Under the pieces are notes generated by a model. It searched no databases, had not been told where the DNA came from, and saw only the letters and a program-made list of their open reading frames with translations. Shown here one piece after another: positions 8,515 through 16,707 of a stretch of DNA of 61,575 nt (within the stretch, counting starts at the first letter, position 1; the number at the start of each line of letters is the position of its first letter). A program made the translations under genes and the position numbers. Source of the DNA: a virus; IMG/VR virus record IMGVR_UViG_3300027743_000031, positions 1 through 61,575 of that record. One strand, written 5' to 3'.

Positions 8515-8628
8515 TCAGAAGGGGTCTCGGTCGCCCTTCTCGTTCTCCTTCGTCCCACGCCGCCAGGACCACCACAGCAGTCCGACGAGTATCACCGCCG
8601 CAACGATGCGGTCGATGGCGCGCCTCAC
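8515..8628 (-). CDS. Small single-pass membrane protein (37 aa)
   Basis: GTG 8628 overlaps the stop of the lipoprotein gene by four bases (GTGA), arguing for coupled translation. The product starts MRRAIDRIVAAVILVGLLWW: an arginine-flanked hydrophobic helix (about residues 7-22) followed by a charged tail (RRGTKENEKGDRDPF). A lipoprotein coupled to a tiny membrane protein is the arrangement of a two-component surface or exclusion module, or of a spanin-like pair, but no family is recognised. Confidence 0.6.
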   Translation of the reverse strand: MRRAIDRIVAAVILVGLLWWSWRRGTKENEKGDRDPF

Positions 8629-9422
8629 TCAGTCGGGACCAGCGTCGGCGGTGTGCTGCCCCCGGTGGGGAACGGGCCGTCAGGGTTGGCGCACGAGCTC
8701 GACTCGGGCGGGTACGTCACGGTCGCCGTGGCGGTCGGGTTGACCGTGTAGGTGAGCCGGATGCCGTCGCGGAGGAAGGCGTCGCTCGGGTCACGAACCC
8801 AGAAGCCCGCGCTGTTGAGGTTCCAGCCGGGAACGTCAGCGATCGAGCCATCGGGGTTGACGCGCGTCCCTGGGTAGAGGATGTCCACCGTCGTGCCGGG
8901 TTGGTAGACGAGCGGCTGCGTGGAGACGACGCCGTTGCCGGTCACGGTGGTCATCGTCAGCGTGCCGGTGCGACCGGCCAGTTCAGGGAACGTGTTGCCG
9001 AAGGTGATGCGGATGGTCGGCACTTCGCGGATGCAGATGGTGGTCGCCCCGGAGAAGCTGAACACCTGAGCGGGGCCGGTGATCGTCGTGTTCGGCGCGG
9101 TCGTCGTGGTCCCCGGCTGAGACGTGGTGGTCGTCCCAGCCGGAGTCGTCGTCGTGGTCGTGCCTGCCACAGTCGTCGTGGTGCCGGTGATGACCGTGTT
9201 CGGCGTGCAGTCCGCGCACGTTGTCGTTGTGGCAGCGCCAGTGGTGGTCGTGACCGGTTGCGTCGTCGTCGTCGCCACAGCGGTCGTGGTCGTCGGATAC
9301 TGCTTGTGCGTCGTCGTCGTCTGGTAGTACGGCGGGTTGTCGAGCGGCGTCACCTCCATCGGTGAACCGCACGCGGCCAGCAGGGCGACAACGATCGCCC
9401 CAATCACTCCCCATCGCTTCAT
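8625..9422 (-). CDS. Phage-encoded lipoprotein with Thr-rich stalk
   Basis: 265 residues. The N-terminus MKRWGVIGAIVVALLAACGS is a basic n-region, hydrophobic core and lipobox (LAAC, Cys18), so the mature protein should be lipid-anchored outside the membrane. Residues about 33-120 are a low-complexity stalk of TTTT runs, and the rest is a strand-rich domain with a few Cys. It sits between the capsid protease and capsid genes but is a membrane protein rather than an obvious virion part. Superinfection exclusion or surface masking is a plausible role; none is proven. The poly-Thr style resembles surface proteins of Acidimicrobiia-type actinobacteria. Confidence 0.8.
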   Translation of the reverse strand: MKRWGVIGAIVVALLAACGSPMEVTPLDNPPYYQTTTTHKQYPTTTTAVATTTTQPVTTTTGAATTTTCADCTPNTVITGTTTTVAGTTTTTTPAGTTTTSQPGTTTTAPNTTITGPAQVFSFSGATTICIREVPTIRITFGNTFPELAGRTGTLTMTTVTGNGVVSTQPLVYQPGTTVDILYPGTRVNPDGSIADVPGWNLNSAGFWVRDPSDAFLRDGIRLTYTVNPTATATVTYPPESSSCANPDGPFPTGGSTPPTLVPTE

Positions 9423-9437
9423 GCCCGCTTCTCCCCG

Positions 9438-9584
9438 CTACTTCTTGACGATCACGTAGTGACCGCCCTCCTTGCGAACGATGTTCATCGCTGCTTGCAG
9501 CGTGTCCACCTCTTGCTGCCGTCCGGCCTTGGTCGTGACGACGTACTTGCGAACCTTGTTGCCCCCTTGGCATCCACAGGCCAT
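9438..9584 (-). CDS. Small conserved Cys-containing protein (48 aa)
   Basis: ATG 9584 overlaps the stop of the protease gene (TGATG). The product begins MACGCQGGNKVRKYVVTT and ends GGHYVIVKK. Short proteins with the MACGC opening and a strand-helix-strand body are common just after the capsid protease in actinophage head operons; their function is unknown. The helix DTLQAAMNIVRKEG is flanked by two strands, so a small structured head accessory protein is likely. Confidence 0.7.
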   Translation of the reverse strand: MACGCQGGNKVRKYVVTTKAGRQQEVDTLQAAMNIVRKEGGHYVIVKK

Positions 9585-11953
9585 CAGACGCCCACCCGTT
9601 CGTGGAGGCGCTTGACGCGCTCGGCGTTGATCGACGCGGTGACGGCCGCGGCGCGCGCCGCTCGGGCGCGGGCCTCGGCGCGCCGTTCCACTTCGTCCAC
9701 GACCCGGACGGCGATGCGGCCTTCGTCCAGGGCGTTGGGATCAGTGACAACGATTGCGGCTGCGGTCAGCGCCAGCAGAATCGTCTCATCAGCCGCCGAC
9801 GCTGCCAACTGCGGCCGGGGGATGGGAAAGCCGGGGACGTTGACGATCAGCGCGCCGACCAGTTCCAGGTTCCCACCGATGCGCCGCCAGTCGCCTGACG
9901 GCGCACCAGCGCGCAGTGCGTGGGACTGCTCCTGCGTGATGCCGGGTCGCTCGATGCCGTGGACCCAGATGCCGAACTCGTCCTCACCGACTGCCACGTC
10001 GGCAACGACCGTGCCGGTGTCGTCGTAGTGGCGCACCGTGTCCCGAGGGTCGAGCTCTGCTGAGGCGTGGCCGGTGCCCGCGGTCAGATGACCGACCGAC
10101 ACTGCGCCGCCCGACGTCATCACTTCACCCGTGCGGAAGTAGGCGTAGTCGTGGGTGGACTTCGGCGCGGTGACGCAGTTCTTCTCACCGAAGCCGACAT
10201 GGCAGGTGTCCCACGAGGCGATGTGCCCGACGACTTCGTTGAACTCACCCGCCGCGCGAACGGTGATCGCGGTCGGCTTGTCGAGGCCAGGATCGGTGAA
10301 CAGTTCCAGGGGTGGCGCTTCCATAGTGTCCTCCAGTGAAGCACAGAGCGTGAAGGCCGCCAGGACCTCTCGCAGTTCGGGCGTGTCGTCGGGGATGTCC
10401 ACAGTTTCCTCACCAGTGTCCACCGCGCTGACGAGCTTCCGCACAAGGCCCTTCTTCTTCCGGCCGTGCGGCGCTTGCCCAGGCCAGAAGCCCAGCGCCA
10501 CGTAGTGCATGTTGGCGCAGGTGCCGTCGAGGTAGGCGGGGTTGTGGATGTACTTGCGGAGTTGGTCGCGGCACCGATCGAAGTCGCCGGGCGCGCCCCA
10601 CTTGATCTTGGCGGCACCCTCGCCGCGGGTCCAGTACCGGCGCAGGCGCTCGGTCTCGCGCGGGTTGGTGATCCAGCCCGGTGCGTCGTGGGTGTTGACC
10701 GGGCCAGCCGCCTTCAGGCTGTCGGGCGGGTCTTCCTTCAGCAGCCGGTACAGACCGCGCAGCCGCGAGCGGGCCTTCGCCTTCTGGTCGGCAGGAGCGT
10801 TCACGCCGCCACGAGCCCCGGCGAGGGCAGCCGCGGCGGCGTGAACCCCTGCCCTGCTCACCGCTCCGGAGGGTGTGAGCACGGGGACCTTGTACGTGCC
10901 CTTCGACTCGGGATCGCCTCCTGGCATGTGGATCAGACACGCCTTGCGCCATTGCTCGATCGAGTAGTCGGCGGCGCTGTACTTCGACCACGGCTCTTCG
11001 CTGATCGCCGCCGTCAGTGGCTCGCGACCGATGCGCTCACCGGCCCACCAGATCTCGACACCGCCGATGCGGATCGTCTGCGGCATCTCGTCGGGGTGGT
11101 TGATCCCGTAGCCGATCGTCATGTGCGGGGTGAAGTGCGGGTGGTCGCTCTTCGGCTTGGCCACCGCTTCCAGTTCGGTCCGCAGCCGGTTGAACTCGGG
11201 ATGTTCCAGCAGATACGTCGCCGCTTGCGGCTCGTCGTTGCCCATGAACGCGCGGCCGTTGACCTTGGCGTCGAACGGTTCGACGTCTGCTTCCGACAGC
11301 CAATTCTCGAGCGCGGGGCGCAGCGTGTCGGGCGCTTCGTCGGCGTGGCCGTAGTAGCCGAGCGTGACGTGAAGGTCGTCAGGGTCATCGCCGCCATCGA
11401 CAGCGACAGCAGGTGGGTCAGCCAGTGTCGCCACCACCACCGCACCCCGAGGCGGGTCGGGGTCGGACGCGGCAGTGACGACACCAGCCCCGACTGTAAG
11501 GCCGCAGCGGCAGTTGATCCACACCTCGGGCGGGCCGATCGGTTGGCCGGGGTACATCAGCGGATGACCGCCGACGATGAACGGCTTGCCCGCGGCGACG
11601 GTGACACCGTGCATCGGTTCGTGCAACTCACGCACTCGCTCGTCCTCTTGGGTGAACCACGTGAAGGACGCGTTGAGCGGCGCGCTGGCAACGACGGCTG
11701 CGTTCTCGGCAGCCTTCTCCATCCACGCCGCGACGAGGTCCGGGTCGCTGACTGCTGTGGTGTGGTCGATCGCCGCGCTCAGCGAGAGGCTGTACTGGCG
11801 CAGGTCATCGACCGTCAACTCGTCGTTGCTGTCTTCCGTGACCCGCTCGTCGTAGGCGGCGATGAACAGATCCTCGGCAATCTCCGTCAATCTGATGGCG
11901 CGCTCTTCGGGAGACAGGACCAGTGCGGCCTCGATGTCGTCGCGAGTGCTCAT
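9584..11953 (-). CDS. MuF-like head protein fused to 2H phosphoesterase-like domain and capsid maturation protease
   Basis: 789 residues combining several modules. Residues about 95-155 (ELHEPMHG, INCRCGL) match the C-terminus of SPP1 gp7/MuF head morphogenesis proteins. Residues about 190-310 carry two H-x-T motifs (LHVTLGYYG at 194, PHMTIGYG at 276), the signature of 2H/LigT phosphoesterases. Residues 320-405 (RAGVHAAAAALAGARGG) and 425-500 (WGAPGDFDRCR, GTCANMHYVALGFWPG) are domains recurring in actinophage protease proteins. Residues about 565-720 (GHIASWDTCHVGFG, YAYFRTGEV, SGDWRRIGGNLELVGALIVN) are the maturation protease. It follows the portal gene by 9 bases and should enter the prohead with portal. 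Confidence 0.8.
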   Translation of the reverse strand: MSTRDDIEAALVLSPEERAIRLTEIAEDLFIAAYDERVTEDSNDELTVDDLRQYSLSLSAAIDHTTAVSDPDLVAAWMEKAAENAAVVASAPLNASFTWFTQEDERVRELHEPMHGVTVAAGKPFIVGGHPLMYPGQPIGPPEVWINCRCGLTVGAGVVTAASDPDPPRGAVVVATLADPPAVAVDGGDDPDDLHVTLGYYGHADEAPDTLRPALENWLSEADVEPFDAKVNGRAFMGNDEPQAATYLLEHPEFNRLRTELEAVAKPKSDHPHFTPHMTIGYGINHPDEMPQTIRIGGVEIWWAGERIGREPLTAAISEEPWSKYSAADYSIEQWRKACLIHMPGGDPESKGTYKVPVLTPSGAVSRAGVHAAAAALAGARGGVNAPADQKAKARSRLRGLYRLLKEDPPDSLKAAGPVNTHDAPGWITNPRETERLRRYWTRGEGAAKIKWGAPGDFDRCRDQLRKYIHNPAYLDGTCANMHYVALGFWPGQAPHGRKKKGLVRKLVSAVDTGEETVDIPDDTPELREVLAAFTLCASLEDTMEAPPLELFTDPGLDKPTAITVRAAGEFNEVVGHIASWDTCHVGFGEKNCVTAPKSTHDYAYFRTGEVMTSGGAVSVGHLTAGTGHASAELDPRDTVRHYDDTGTVVADVAVGEDEFGIWVHGIERPGITQEQSHALRAGAPSGDWRRIGGNLELVGALIVNVPGFPIPRPQLAASAADETILLALTAAAIVVTDPNALDEGRIAVRVVDEVERRAEARARAARAAAVTASINAERVKRLHERVGV

Positions 11954-11962
11954 GGCGCAACG

Positions 11963-13759
11963 CTATGTCGCCGTCGTGAGTTCGTGAAGAGGTGGTGGCG
12001 TGCCCGTCTCCAACAACGCACCGAGCACGGTGCCGCTGTGGGGACGCTGCGAAGCAAGCAGCCCACGGACGTAGAAGTCCAGTGTCTCGATCACGCCAGC
12101 GGCGTTGTCGGTGTACGGCGCGAGCACGTCGGGGGCGCAGGCCCACGCCCCGGCCAACAGCGTGGACGGGTCGCCGGTCATCGTCTTGTAGACGTCCACC
12201 GTCGCCATCTGCGTTGCGTCCTTGCGCGGGTGCATGTTCATCAAACGGTTCCCGGCGCGCTCCAACGCCCGGTAGACGAGCACGTCGCACGCCGCAGCCA
12301 GTCCGGCGCGGTTGGCGGGAGGAAGCTCGGGGATGTCGCGGCGGGGGATGTCCGGCTGGGTGTCGAGCCTCATGTGGTCGGGCGGCGGCGCGTTCTGCGT
12401 GTCGGTGACGACGAGGCCCAAGTCCGCGCCGAGCAGCTTCAGCGCGGCGGCGGTCTGCTCCGGTGACGTGCTGCCGGTGGCGATCTTCCGCAGCAGCCAC
12501 ATCTTGACCTGCTCGTCAGCGGGTGCGTCCTCGGGCTGGAAGCCTGTCTCACGCCGCAGGGCGGGGCCGCTCAACTCGCCCAGGTTGTAGAGCTCGATCG
12601 CTTCGTTGGAGCGGTTGGGGCGGAGGCGGATGGACGACGTGTCAGCGATGACGAAGAAGTCCTGCAACTCGTCGTCGGAGACCAAGCCCTTCAGCGCCGG
12701 TTGCAAGTACTGCTCGGTGAGGGCGAAGGACAGCACCGCCAGGCGTGGCTCGATGTGGGCCTTGACCGCCGACTCCTCCGAGAGCCAAGCGTTCCAGTGG
12801 TTCGCGTCGGCCACCCCCAACAACACCTCGGGCGGGACGTCCATTCCGGTCGCCAGCCGCTTGATGGCGGCGTCGCGCATCTCCACCACGGAGGCGTCGA
12901 GGTCGCTCCAGAACTTGACGTGCTCGTTCTTGCCCAAGCTCTCCGTGGGCACCATCGCCACGATCGGCACCAGCGCGGACGGGTCGGCCGGGTTGTCGAT
13001 CGGCGTCATCATCGCCTCGCCCAGCATCGCCATGAACAGCGCTGCTTGGCTGGCGTTGGGGTCGGCGTCGATGGGGCGGGGGAACTCGACCTCGCTGCTG
13101 ATGAAGAGGATGCCGTTGCCCGCCAGGCGGCTCCTGATCTGAGCGGTGATGTGGGCGTCGTAGCCGATGATCTGCGCCAGCGTGCTCAGGTTGGGCCGCA
13201 CCGGACTGTCCGGCAGGGTCGGGTCGCGCGGTGACGGCATCCAGATCCGGATCACCAAGTCGTCGGCGGTCAGCGCGATCGGCCCGCCCTCGGTGCCGAA
13301 GTCCGCTTGCAGGCGGGGCGCTTGCGGGCTGCCTCCTGGCATCTGCGTGACCTTGCCGCTGGCGAGCGTCGCCCACACGTCGTTGACGGCGCGGTTGACG
13401 ATGTACTCCTCACCGGCGATCGTCGTGTGGATGCCGTACTGCTGCAACATCTCGGCCTGGCCCTGCGGCCCGCCGTAGAGCGCATCCATCGCATCGTTTG
13501 CCGGATGTTCACCTTGGATCGGGACGAGCATGCGCCCTTCACGCTTGGCGGCGACGAGGTTGGCGCGGCTGAGCACGTTGCCGAACCAGGCCGCGACGTA
13601 GCGCAGTTCGCCCACCGTCTCCCAGTACTGCCACGCCAGCGCTTGCCAGTCCTGTGATCGCCCGGCCATGTTGCGAGAGGCGGTCGGCAGTCGGACGGCT
13701 GATGCCACGAAGCCAGTCGGAGCGACCGGCGCGGGTTGTGGAGAACGCGCCCTTGCCAT
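11963..13759 (-). CDS. Portal protein
   Basis: 598 residues, placed between terminase and the MuF/protease gene, the canonical position. It has the actinophage portal pattern: DWQALAWQYWETVGELRYV near residue 37, a strand-rich region with DLVIRIWMPSPRD, a long helix region MRDAAIKRLATGMDVPPEV, then LSEESAVKAHIEPRL and the clip/stem. The portal ring forms the DNA entry vertex and docks the terminase. The N-terminal 35 residues are disordered-looking. Start ATG 13759 lies 12 bases from the upstream gene's stop. Confidence 0.85.
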   Translation of the reverse strand: MARARSPQPAPVAPTGFVASAVRLPTASRNMAGRSQDWQALAWQYWETVGELRYVAAWFGNVLSRANLVAAKREGRMLVPIQGEHPANDAMDALYGGPQGQAEMLQQYGIHTTIAGEEYIVNRAVNDVWATLASGKVTQMPGGSPQAPRLQADFGTEGGPIALTADDLVIRIWMPSPRDPTLPDSPVRPNLSTLAQIIGYDAHITAQIRSRLAGNGILFISSEVEFPRPIDADPNASQAALFMAMLGEAMMTPIDNPADPSALVPIVAMVPTESLGKNEHVKFWSDLDASVVEMRDAAIKRLATGMDVPPEVLLGVADANHWNAWLSEESAVKAHIEPRLAVLSFALTEQYLQPALKGLVSDDELQDFFVIADTSSIRLRPNRSNEAIELYNLGELSGPALRRETGFQPEDAPADEQVKMWLLRKIATGSTSPEQTAAALKLLGADLGLVVTDTQNAPPPDHMRLDTQPDIPRRDIPELPPANRAGLAAACDVLVYRALERAGNRLMNMHPRKDATQMATVDVYKTMTGDPSTLLAGAWACAPDVLAPYTDNAAGVIETLDFYVRGLLASQRPHSGTVLGALLETGTPPPLHELTTAT

Positions 13760-13771
13760 CGGGCGCTGATG

Positions 13772-14134
13772 TTACTCCCGTTGGTCGGGTGGGATGTCCC
13801 TGACGGTGAGGAAGCCTGCGATCCACGCCACCGCGGCCCACACATTGCCGAACCACCACGACCAGTGCAGCCCCGTCGTCCACGCCCAGACGAGATCGAC
13901 GAGCGTGATGTACGGAGCCACGCACCACGGGCACTCGACCAACTTCTCCCACGGCTGGCTGACGTGCATCCGATACCAGTCGGTGACGTGCAGCACCGGG
14001 GGGAACTCGTCATCGACGATCAACCGCACGACGCGTGTCACCGCCAGCGCGCCGACGATGAACGCGCAGACGAGCACGAACGGCTGGTCGAAGGAGAGCT
14101 CGGTGTTCTCAGCGAGCAGGGATGTCATTGTCAT
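13772..14134 (-). CDS. Integral membrane protein, DUF1360-like
   Basis: 120 residues with three hydrophobic segments (about 18-40 PFVLVCAFIVGALAV; 75-90 around ITLVDLVWAWTT; 95-112 VWAAVAWIAGFLTV). The conserved VECPWCVAPY motif just before the second segment matches the cysteine motif of DUF1360-type membrane proteins found next to terminase and portal genes in many actinophages. Its role is unknown. It overlaps the upstream gene by 26 bases. Confidence 0.65.
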   Translation of the reverse strand: MTMTSLLAENTELSFDQPFVLVCAFIVGALAVTRVVRLIVDDEFPPVLHVTDWYRMHVSQPWEKLVECPWCVAPYITLVDLVWAWTTGLHWSWWFGNVWAAVAWIAGFLTVRDIPPDQRE

Positions 14135-14339
14135 CCAGCCAGTGAGCCTCGGGCACGTTGTTCAAGCGCAACAGGTCGCACAGTTCCTCTCCGATGGCGG
14201 CTGCCTGCCGGGAGTCGAACACGCCGGTCGGCGGTGGGTCCCAACACATCGACGCCGTGCCCAATGCCTGCATCACCGCGCTGCGAAGCGGGGTCTGCGG
14301 GTCGTAGTGCATGATCGGGAAGCGGTTGCGATCACCCAT
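14109..14339 (-). CDS. Hypothetical protein (76 aa)
   Basis: Starts MGDRNRFPIMHYDPQTPLRS; mostly helical (SRQAAAIGEELCDLLRL) with a C-terminal tail. It overlaps both neighbours (8 bases upstream, 26 downstream), as expected in the compact late operon. No family recognised; it may be a small structural or regulatory protein. Confidence 0.55.
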   Translation of the reverse strand: MGDRNRFPIMHYDPQTPLRSAVMQALGTASMCWDPPPTGVFDSRQAAAIGEELCDLLRLNNVPEAHWLDDNDIPAR

Positions 14340-14592
14340 CGAGTTCCAACTCCGGGTGTGCGCCGCGCTCCTTGGCGGTGTTCGCCCAGCGGATGATCGC
14401 CGCGTCGGTGCGCTCGCTCTTGTCGAGCACGAAGGCGCACTCGATCACGCCGACACCGACATGCTCACCATCGGTGCGGACCACGGCCCACCACTGGTCG
14501 TCGGGTGCCTTCCACAGCACGACGCGATCGATCGCTCCTTCGACAGCGGCGTAGACGTGCTCCTCTGATTGGTCGGGGGCTACCAGCCTCAT
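14332..14592 (-). CDS. Hypothetical protein (86 aa)
   Basis: Starts MRLVAPDQSEEHVYAAVEGA, with a strand-rich centre (VVLWKAPDDQWWAVVRTDG) and a helical C-terminus. A GAGG-type site (AAAGAGGATTCCGCC) precedes the ATG. The pattern resembles small single-domain phage proteins with an antiparallel sheet; no function can be assigned. Confidence 0.6.
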   Translation of the reverse strand: MRLVAPDQSEEHVYAAVEGAIDRVVLWKAPDDQWWAVVRTDGEHVGVGVIECAFVLDKSERTDAAIIRWANTAKERGAHPELELDG

Positions 14593-14607
14593 GGCGGAAT
14601 CCTCTTT

Positions 14608-15003
14608 CTATTGTCGGATAGATATTGAATCTTCGAGGACGATGCACTTCACGGCCCACATCACCGTCTCCTCCAGGTGAGTCGCCGCCAGGCTGCGCTC
14701 GCGCGAGTCGGGGCAGTAGGAGGCGATCACCTTGGCCATGTCCTTGCCCGCGTCGCGGATCGCTTCGATGCGTTCGATCTGCTCGCGGTCGGGGGTGTGG
14801 TTGGTGAGTGAGTTGTCCAGCCGATCGAGCAACACCTGATCGACGTCTTCGTTGGCTTCGTAGGTCATCTCTGCGAATCCTTCTGTGTGCCGCCAGCCGG
14901 TTTGGTCAACCGCCGTTGGCCCGTGATCGTCACAGGCGAAGATGGCGAGGTCATTGCTGCCCCGCTGCCACGTTGCCTCCCGGGGGCAGACACCGCATCT
15001 CAT
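14608..15003 (-). CDS. Acb2/Tad1-like protein with N-terminal zinc knuckle (candidate cyclic-nucleotide sponge)
   Basis: 131 residues. The C-terminal half (residues about 68-125: REQIERIEAIRDAGKDMAKV, SYCPDSRERSLAATHLEETV, then MWAVKCIVLE) fits the Acb2/Tad1 hairpin family: two long helices joined by a CP-S-RE turn and ending in the EEA-MWA motif. Acb2 proteins bind cyclic di- and trinucleotides and blunt CBASS; Tad1 relatives bind gcADPR and block Thoeris. The first 45 residues hold C3, C6, C24 and H27 (MRCGVCPREA, FACDDHG), a probable zinc-binding fusion. The gene is coupled to terminase by ATGA and would be expressed late unless it has its own promoter. Ligand and activity are inference. 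Confidence 0.68.
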   Translation of the reverse strand: MRCGVCPREATWQRGSNDLAIFACDDHGPTAVDQTGWRHTEGFAEMTYEANEDVDQVLLDRLDNSLTNHTPDREQIERIEAIRDAGKDMAKVIASYCPDSRERSLAATHLEETVMWAVKCIVLEDSISIRQ

Positions 15004-16397
15004 CGTGTGAACCTCGCTCGGTTCATCAGCGAGGTCGCCAGGTGGCGGTCGCTGCGCTTGGTCAGGGTGGTGGGCGAGACGATCTCCGCGGTGCGGCTCT
15101 TGCCCATCAGTTCGGTCAGGCCGTGGACCAGCGCGTCCACCCGGTCGGGTGAGTCGCGGTCCTCGTACGGCTGCCAGGTCGTCATCTGCTCTTCCAGATC
15201 GAGCAACATGCCGACGTGGTGGACCTTGTGCTGTTCGTAGACGCCGACGATCGGCTCGGCGCGGAGGATCTTGCCGCGGCGGGAGTTGACGCGGATGATG
15301 CGGCGCTTGATCCCGGCTGAGCGCAGCGTGGACTCCACCATGTCGCCGCCGTAGTTGTCCTCAGCGATGATCGCGTCGGCGCTGAACTCGTCACAGGCTG
15401 CGTCGGCGGCGCGCGCCCACCCGTTGGGGCTGTACTTGCCGCTGCGGTCGGCCAAGACGTAGTACTCGCCATCGACGCCCTTGGCGCTGACGATGATGCC
15501 CGTCTCGTCGGACTTGCGGTTGGCCGTGCCAGCCGGGTCGATCGCGGTGATCACCCGCCACAGCGGCGGTGCCAGCGGCACGCGGTCGGGTTCGATCATG
15601 TCGTACTGCCACAGTGCGCCTTCGACGTCCTCCAGTATCTCCCCGAAGATTTCTTGGCGTCCCTTGCGCGTCCCTTCGAAGCGCTTGATGATCTGCTCCG
15701 CGAACGTCGGGGCGAGGTTGACCAAGTTGTCGTAGGTGGAGGCGGTGACGACCCGTGTCCGTGGGTCCTTGGCGAGCTCCTTCATCCACGGCCGCGGCTT
15801 GGGTGTGGTGGTGACGCAGATGCGGGGACGCTTGCCCATCCGCAAGCCGAACAGGAGGTTGTCCCACACCTCCTGCACCAGCGCCCAGTGAGCGGGTTCG
15901 TCACACCACGCGTAGCCGTGCTCCGGGCCACGCAGGCGATCCGGCTCTTCCGCGCTGTACGTCGTACCGATGCACCCGTTGGGCCACACCAACCGCCGCT
16001 TGGAGGGTTGGAAGTCCGGCCGCCAACCGGGCGGGGCGATCGTCAGCAGCCCGCTCTCGCCCTCCAACAGCGTGTCGCGCACGTCGGCTCCGGTGGCGGC
16101 GATCAGCGCGATGCGACCGACGTGTTCGGCCATGCGGTGGGTGAACTCGGACCCGGCGCGGGTCTTGCCCGCTCCACGTCCTGACTTCAGGCACCACACG
16201 AACCACGATGCGTCGGTGGGCGGGCGCTGGTCCTGGCGGGCGTGGTTCCACTCCCAATCGTCGTGCGGCAGGCCGTCGCAGTCCGCGATCGGGCAGTAGA
16301 ACGGACGCCAGGCGTCGTTGGTCGCCCGCTGCAACCGCTCCAAGGCGGCTTGCTGCGCTTGCGGGGTCCAGTTCTTGTAGGCGTCGAGGTCAGCCAT
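15000..16397 (-). CDS. Terminase large subunit (packaging ATPase and nuclease)
   Basis: 465 residues; ATG 16397 (MADLDAYKNWT) overlaps the upstream stop region. Walker A GRGAGKT at 73-79, Walker B ending in DE at 166-167 (GYAWCDEPAHW), coupling motif ICVTTTPKPRP near 193-203, and an RNase H-like nuclease with D287 (AIDPAGT), E346/D347 (IIAEDNYGG) and D418/D421 (DSPDRVDAL). It drives ATP-dependent DNA packaging at the portal and cuts the concatemer. The length is normal for the family and all key residues are present. Confidence 0.93.
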   Translation of the reverse strand: MADLDAYKNWTPQAQQAALERLQRATNDAWRPFYCPIADCDGLPHDDWEWNHARQDQRPPTDASWFVWCLKSGRGAGKTRAGSEFTHRMAEHVGRIALIAATGADVRDTLLEGESGLLTIAPPGWRPDFQPSKRRLVWPNGCIGTTYSAEEPDRLRGPEHGYAWCDEPAHWALVQEVWDNLLFGLRMGKRPRICVTTTPKPRPWMKELAKDPRTRVVTASTYDNLVNLAPTFAEQIIKRFEGTRKGRQEIFGEILEDVEGALWQYDMIEPDRVPLAPPLWRVITAIDPAGTANRKSDETGIIVSAKGVDGEYYVLADRSGKYSPNGWARAADAACDEFSADAIIAEDNYGGDMVESTLRSAGIKRRIIRVNSRRGKILRAEPIVGVYEQHKVHHVGMLLDLEEQMTTWQPYEDRDSPDRVDALVHGLTELMGKSRTAEIVSPTTLTKRSDRHLATSLMNRARFTR

Positions 16398-16707
16398 CGC
16401 CCCACCACCGTAGGACGTCCGGGTCGATGTCCGGGTCGAGGCACAGTTGGCTGTGGATCGCGCGCCGCACCCACGCCGCCATCGAACAGTCCGCCGCGCG
16501 GGCACGACGGGCCAAGTCGGCGTAGACCGCCTCCGGTGCTTCGAACCGAACCGCCCGGTGGCGGGGAACGAGGGCCAGTGCTTGCGCCTGCGTGTAGCCG
16601 GTCGCCCGGTAGCGCCAGTCGCGCTTCAGCGTCGGGTCGTCCAACAGCGCATCGACGTCGATGCCGTCGAACGGATCGTCAGGCGTTGACTTCTTCTGAT
16701 TCGGCAT
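16390..16707 (-). CDS. Ribbon-helix-helix-like DNA-binding protein
   Basis: 105 residues from ATG 16707, overlapping the terminase large subunit gene by 8 bases. Residues about 50-90 (HRAVRFEAPEAVYADLARRA then DCSMAAWVRRAIHSQL) have the strand-helix-helix layout of CopG/Arc-type regulators. Position between the two terminase genes suggests a packaging accessory or a regulator of the late operon; both are inference. Confidence 0.6.
   Translation of the reverse strand: MPNQKKSTPDDPFDGIDVDALLDDPTLKRDWRYRATGYTQAQALALVPRHRAVRFEAPEAVYADLARRARAADCSMAAWVRRAIHSQLCLDPDIDPDVLRWWGDG

Noticed and set aside
10466-12466. Plus-strand frame of 666 codons opposite the protease and portal genes
   Set aside because: Runs antisense through two well-supported genes and shows no domain; typical GC-rich shadow.
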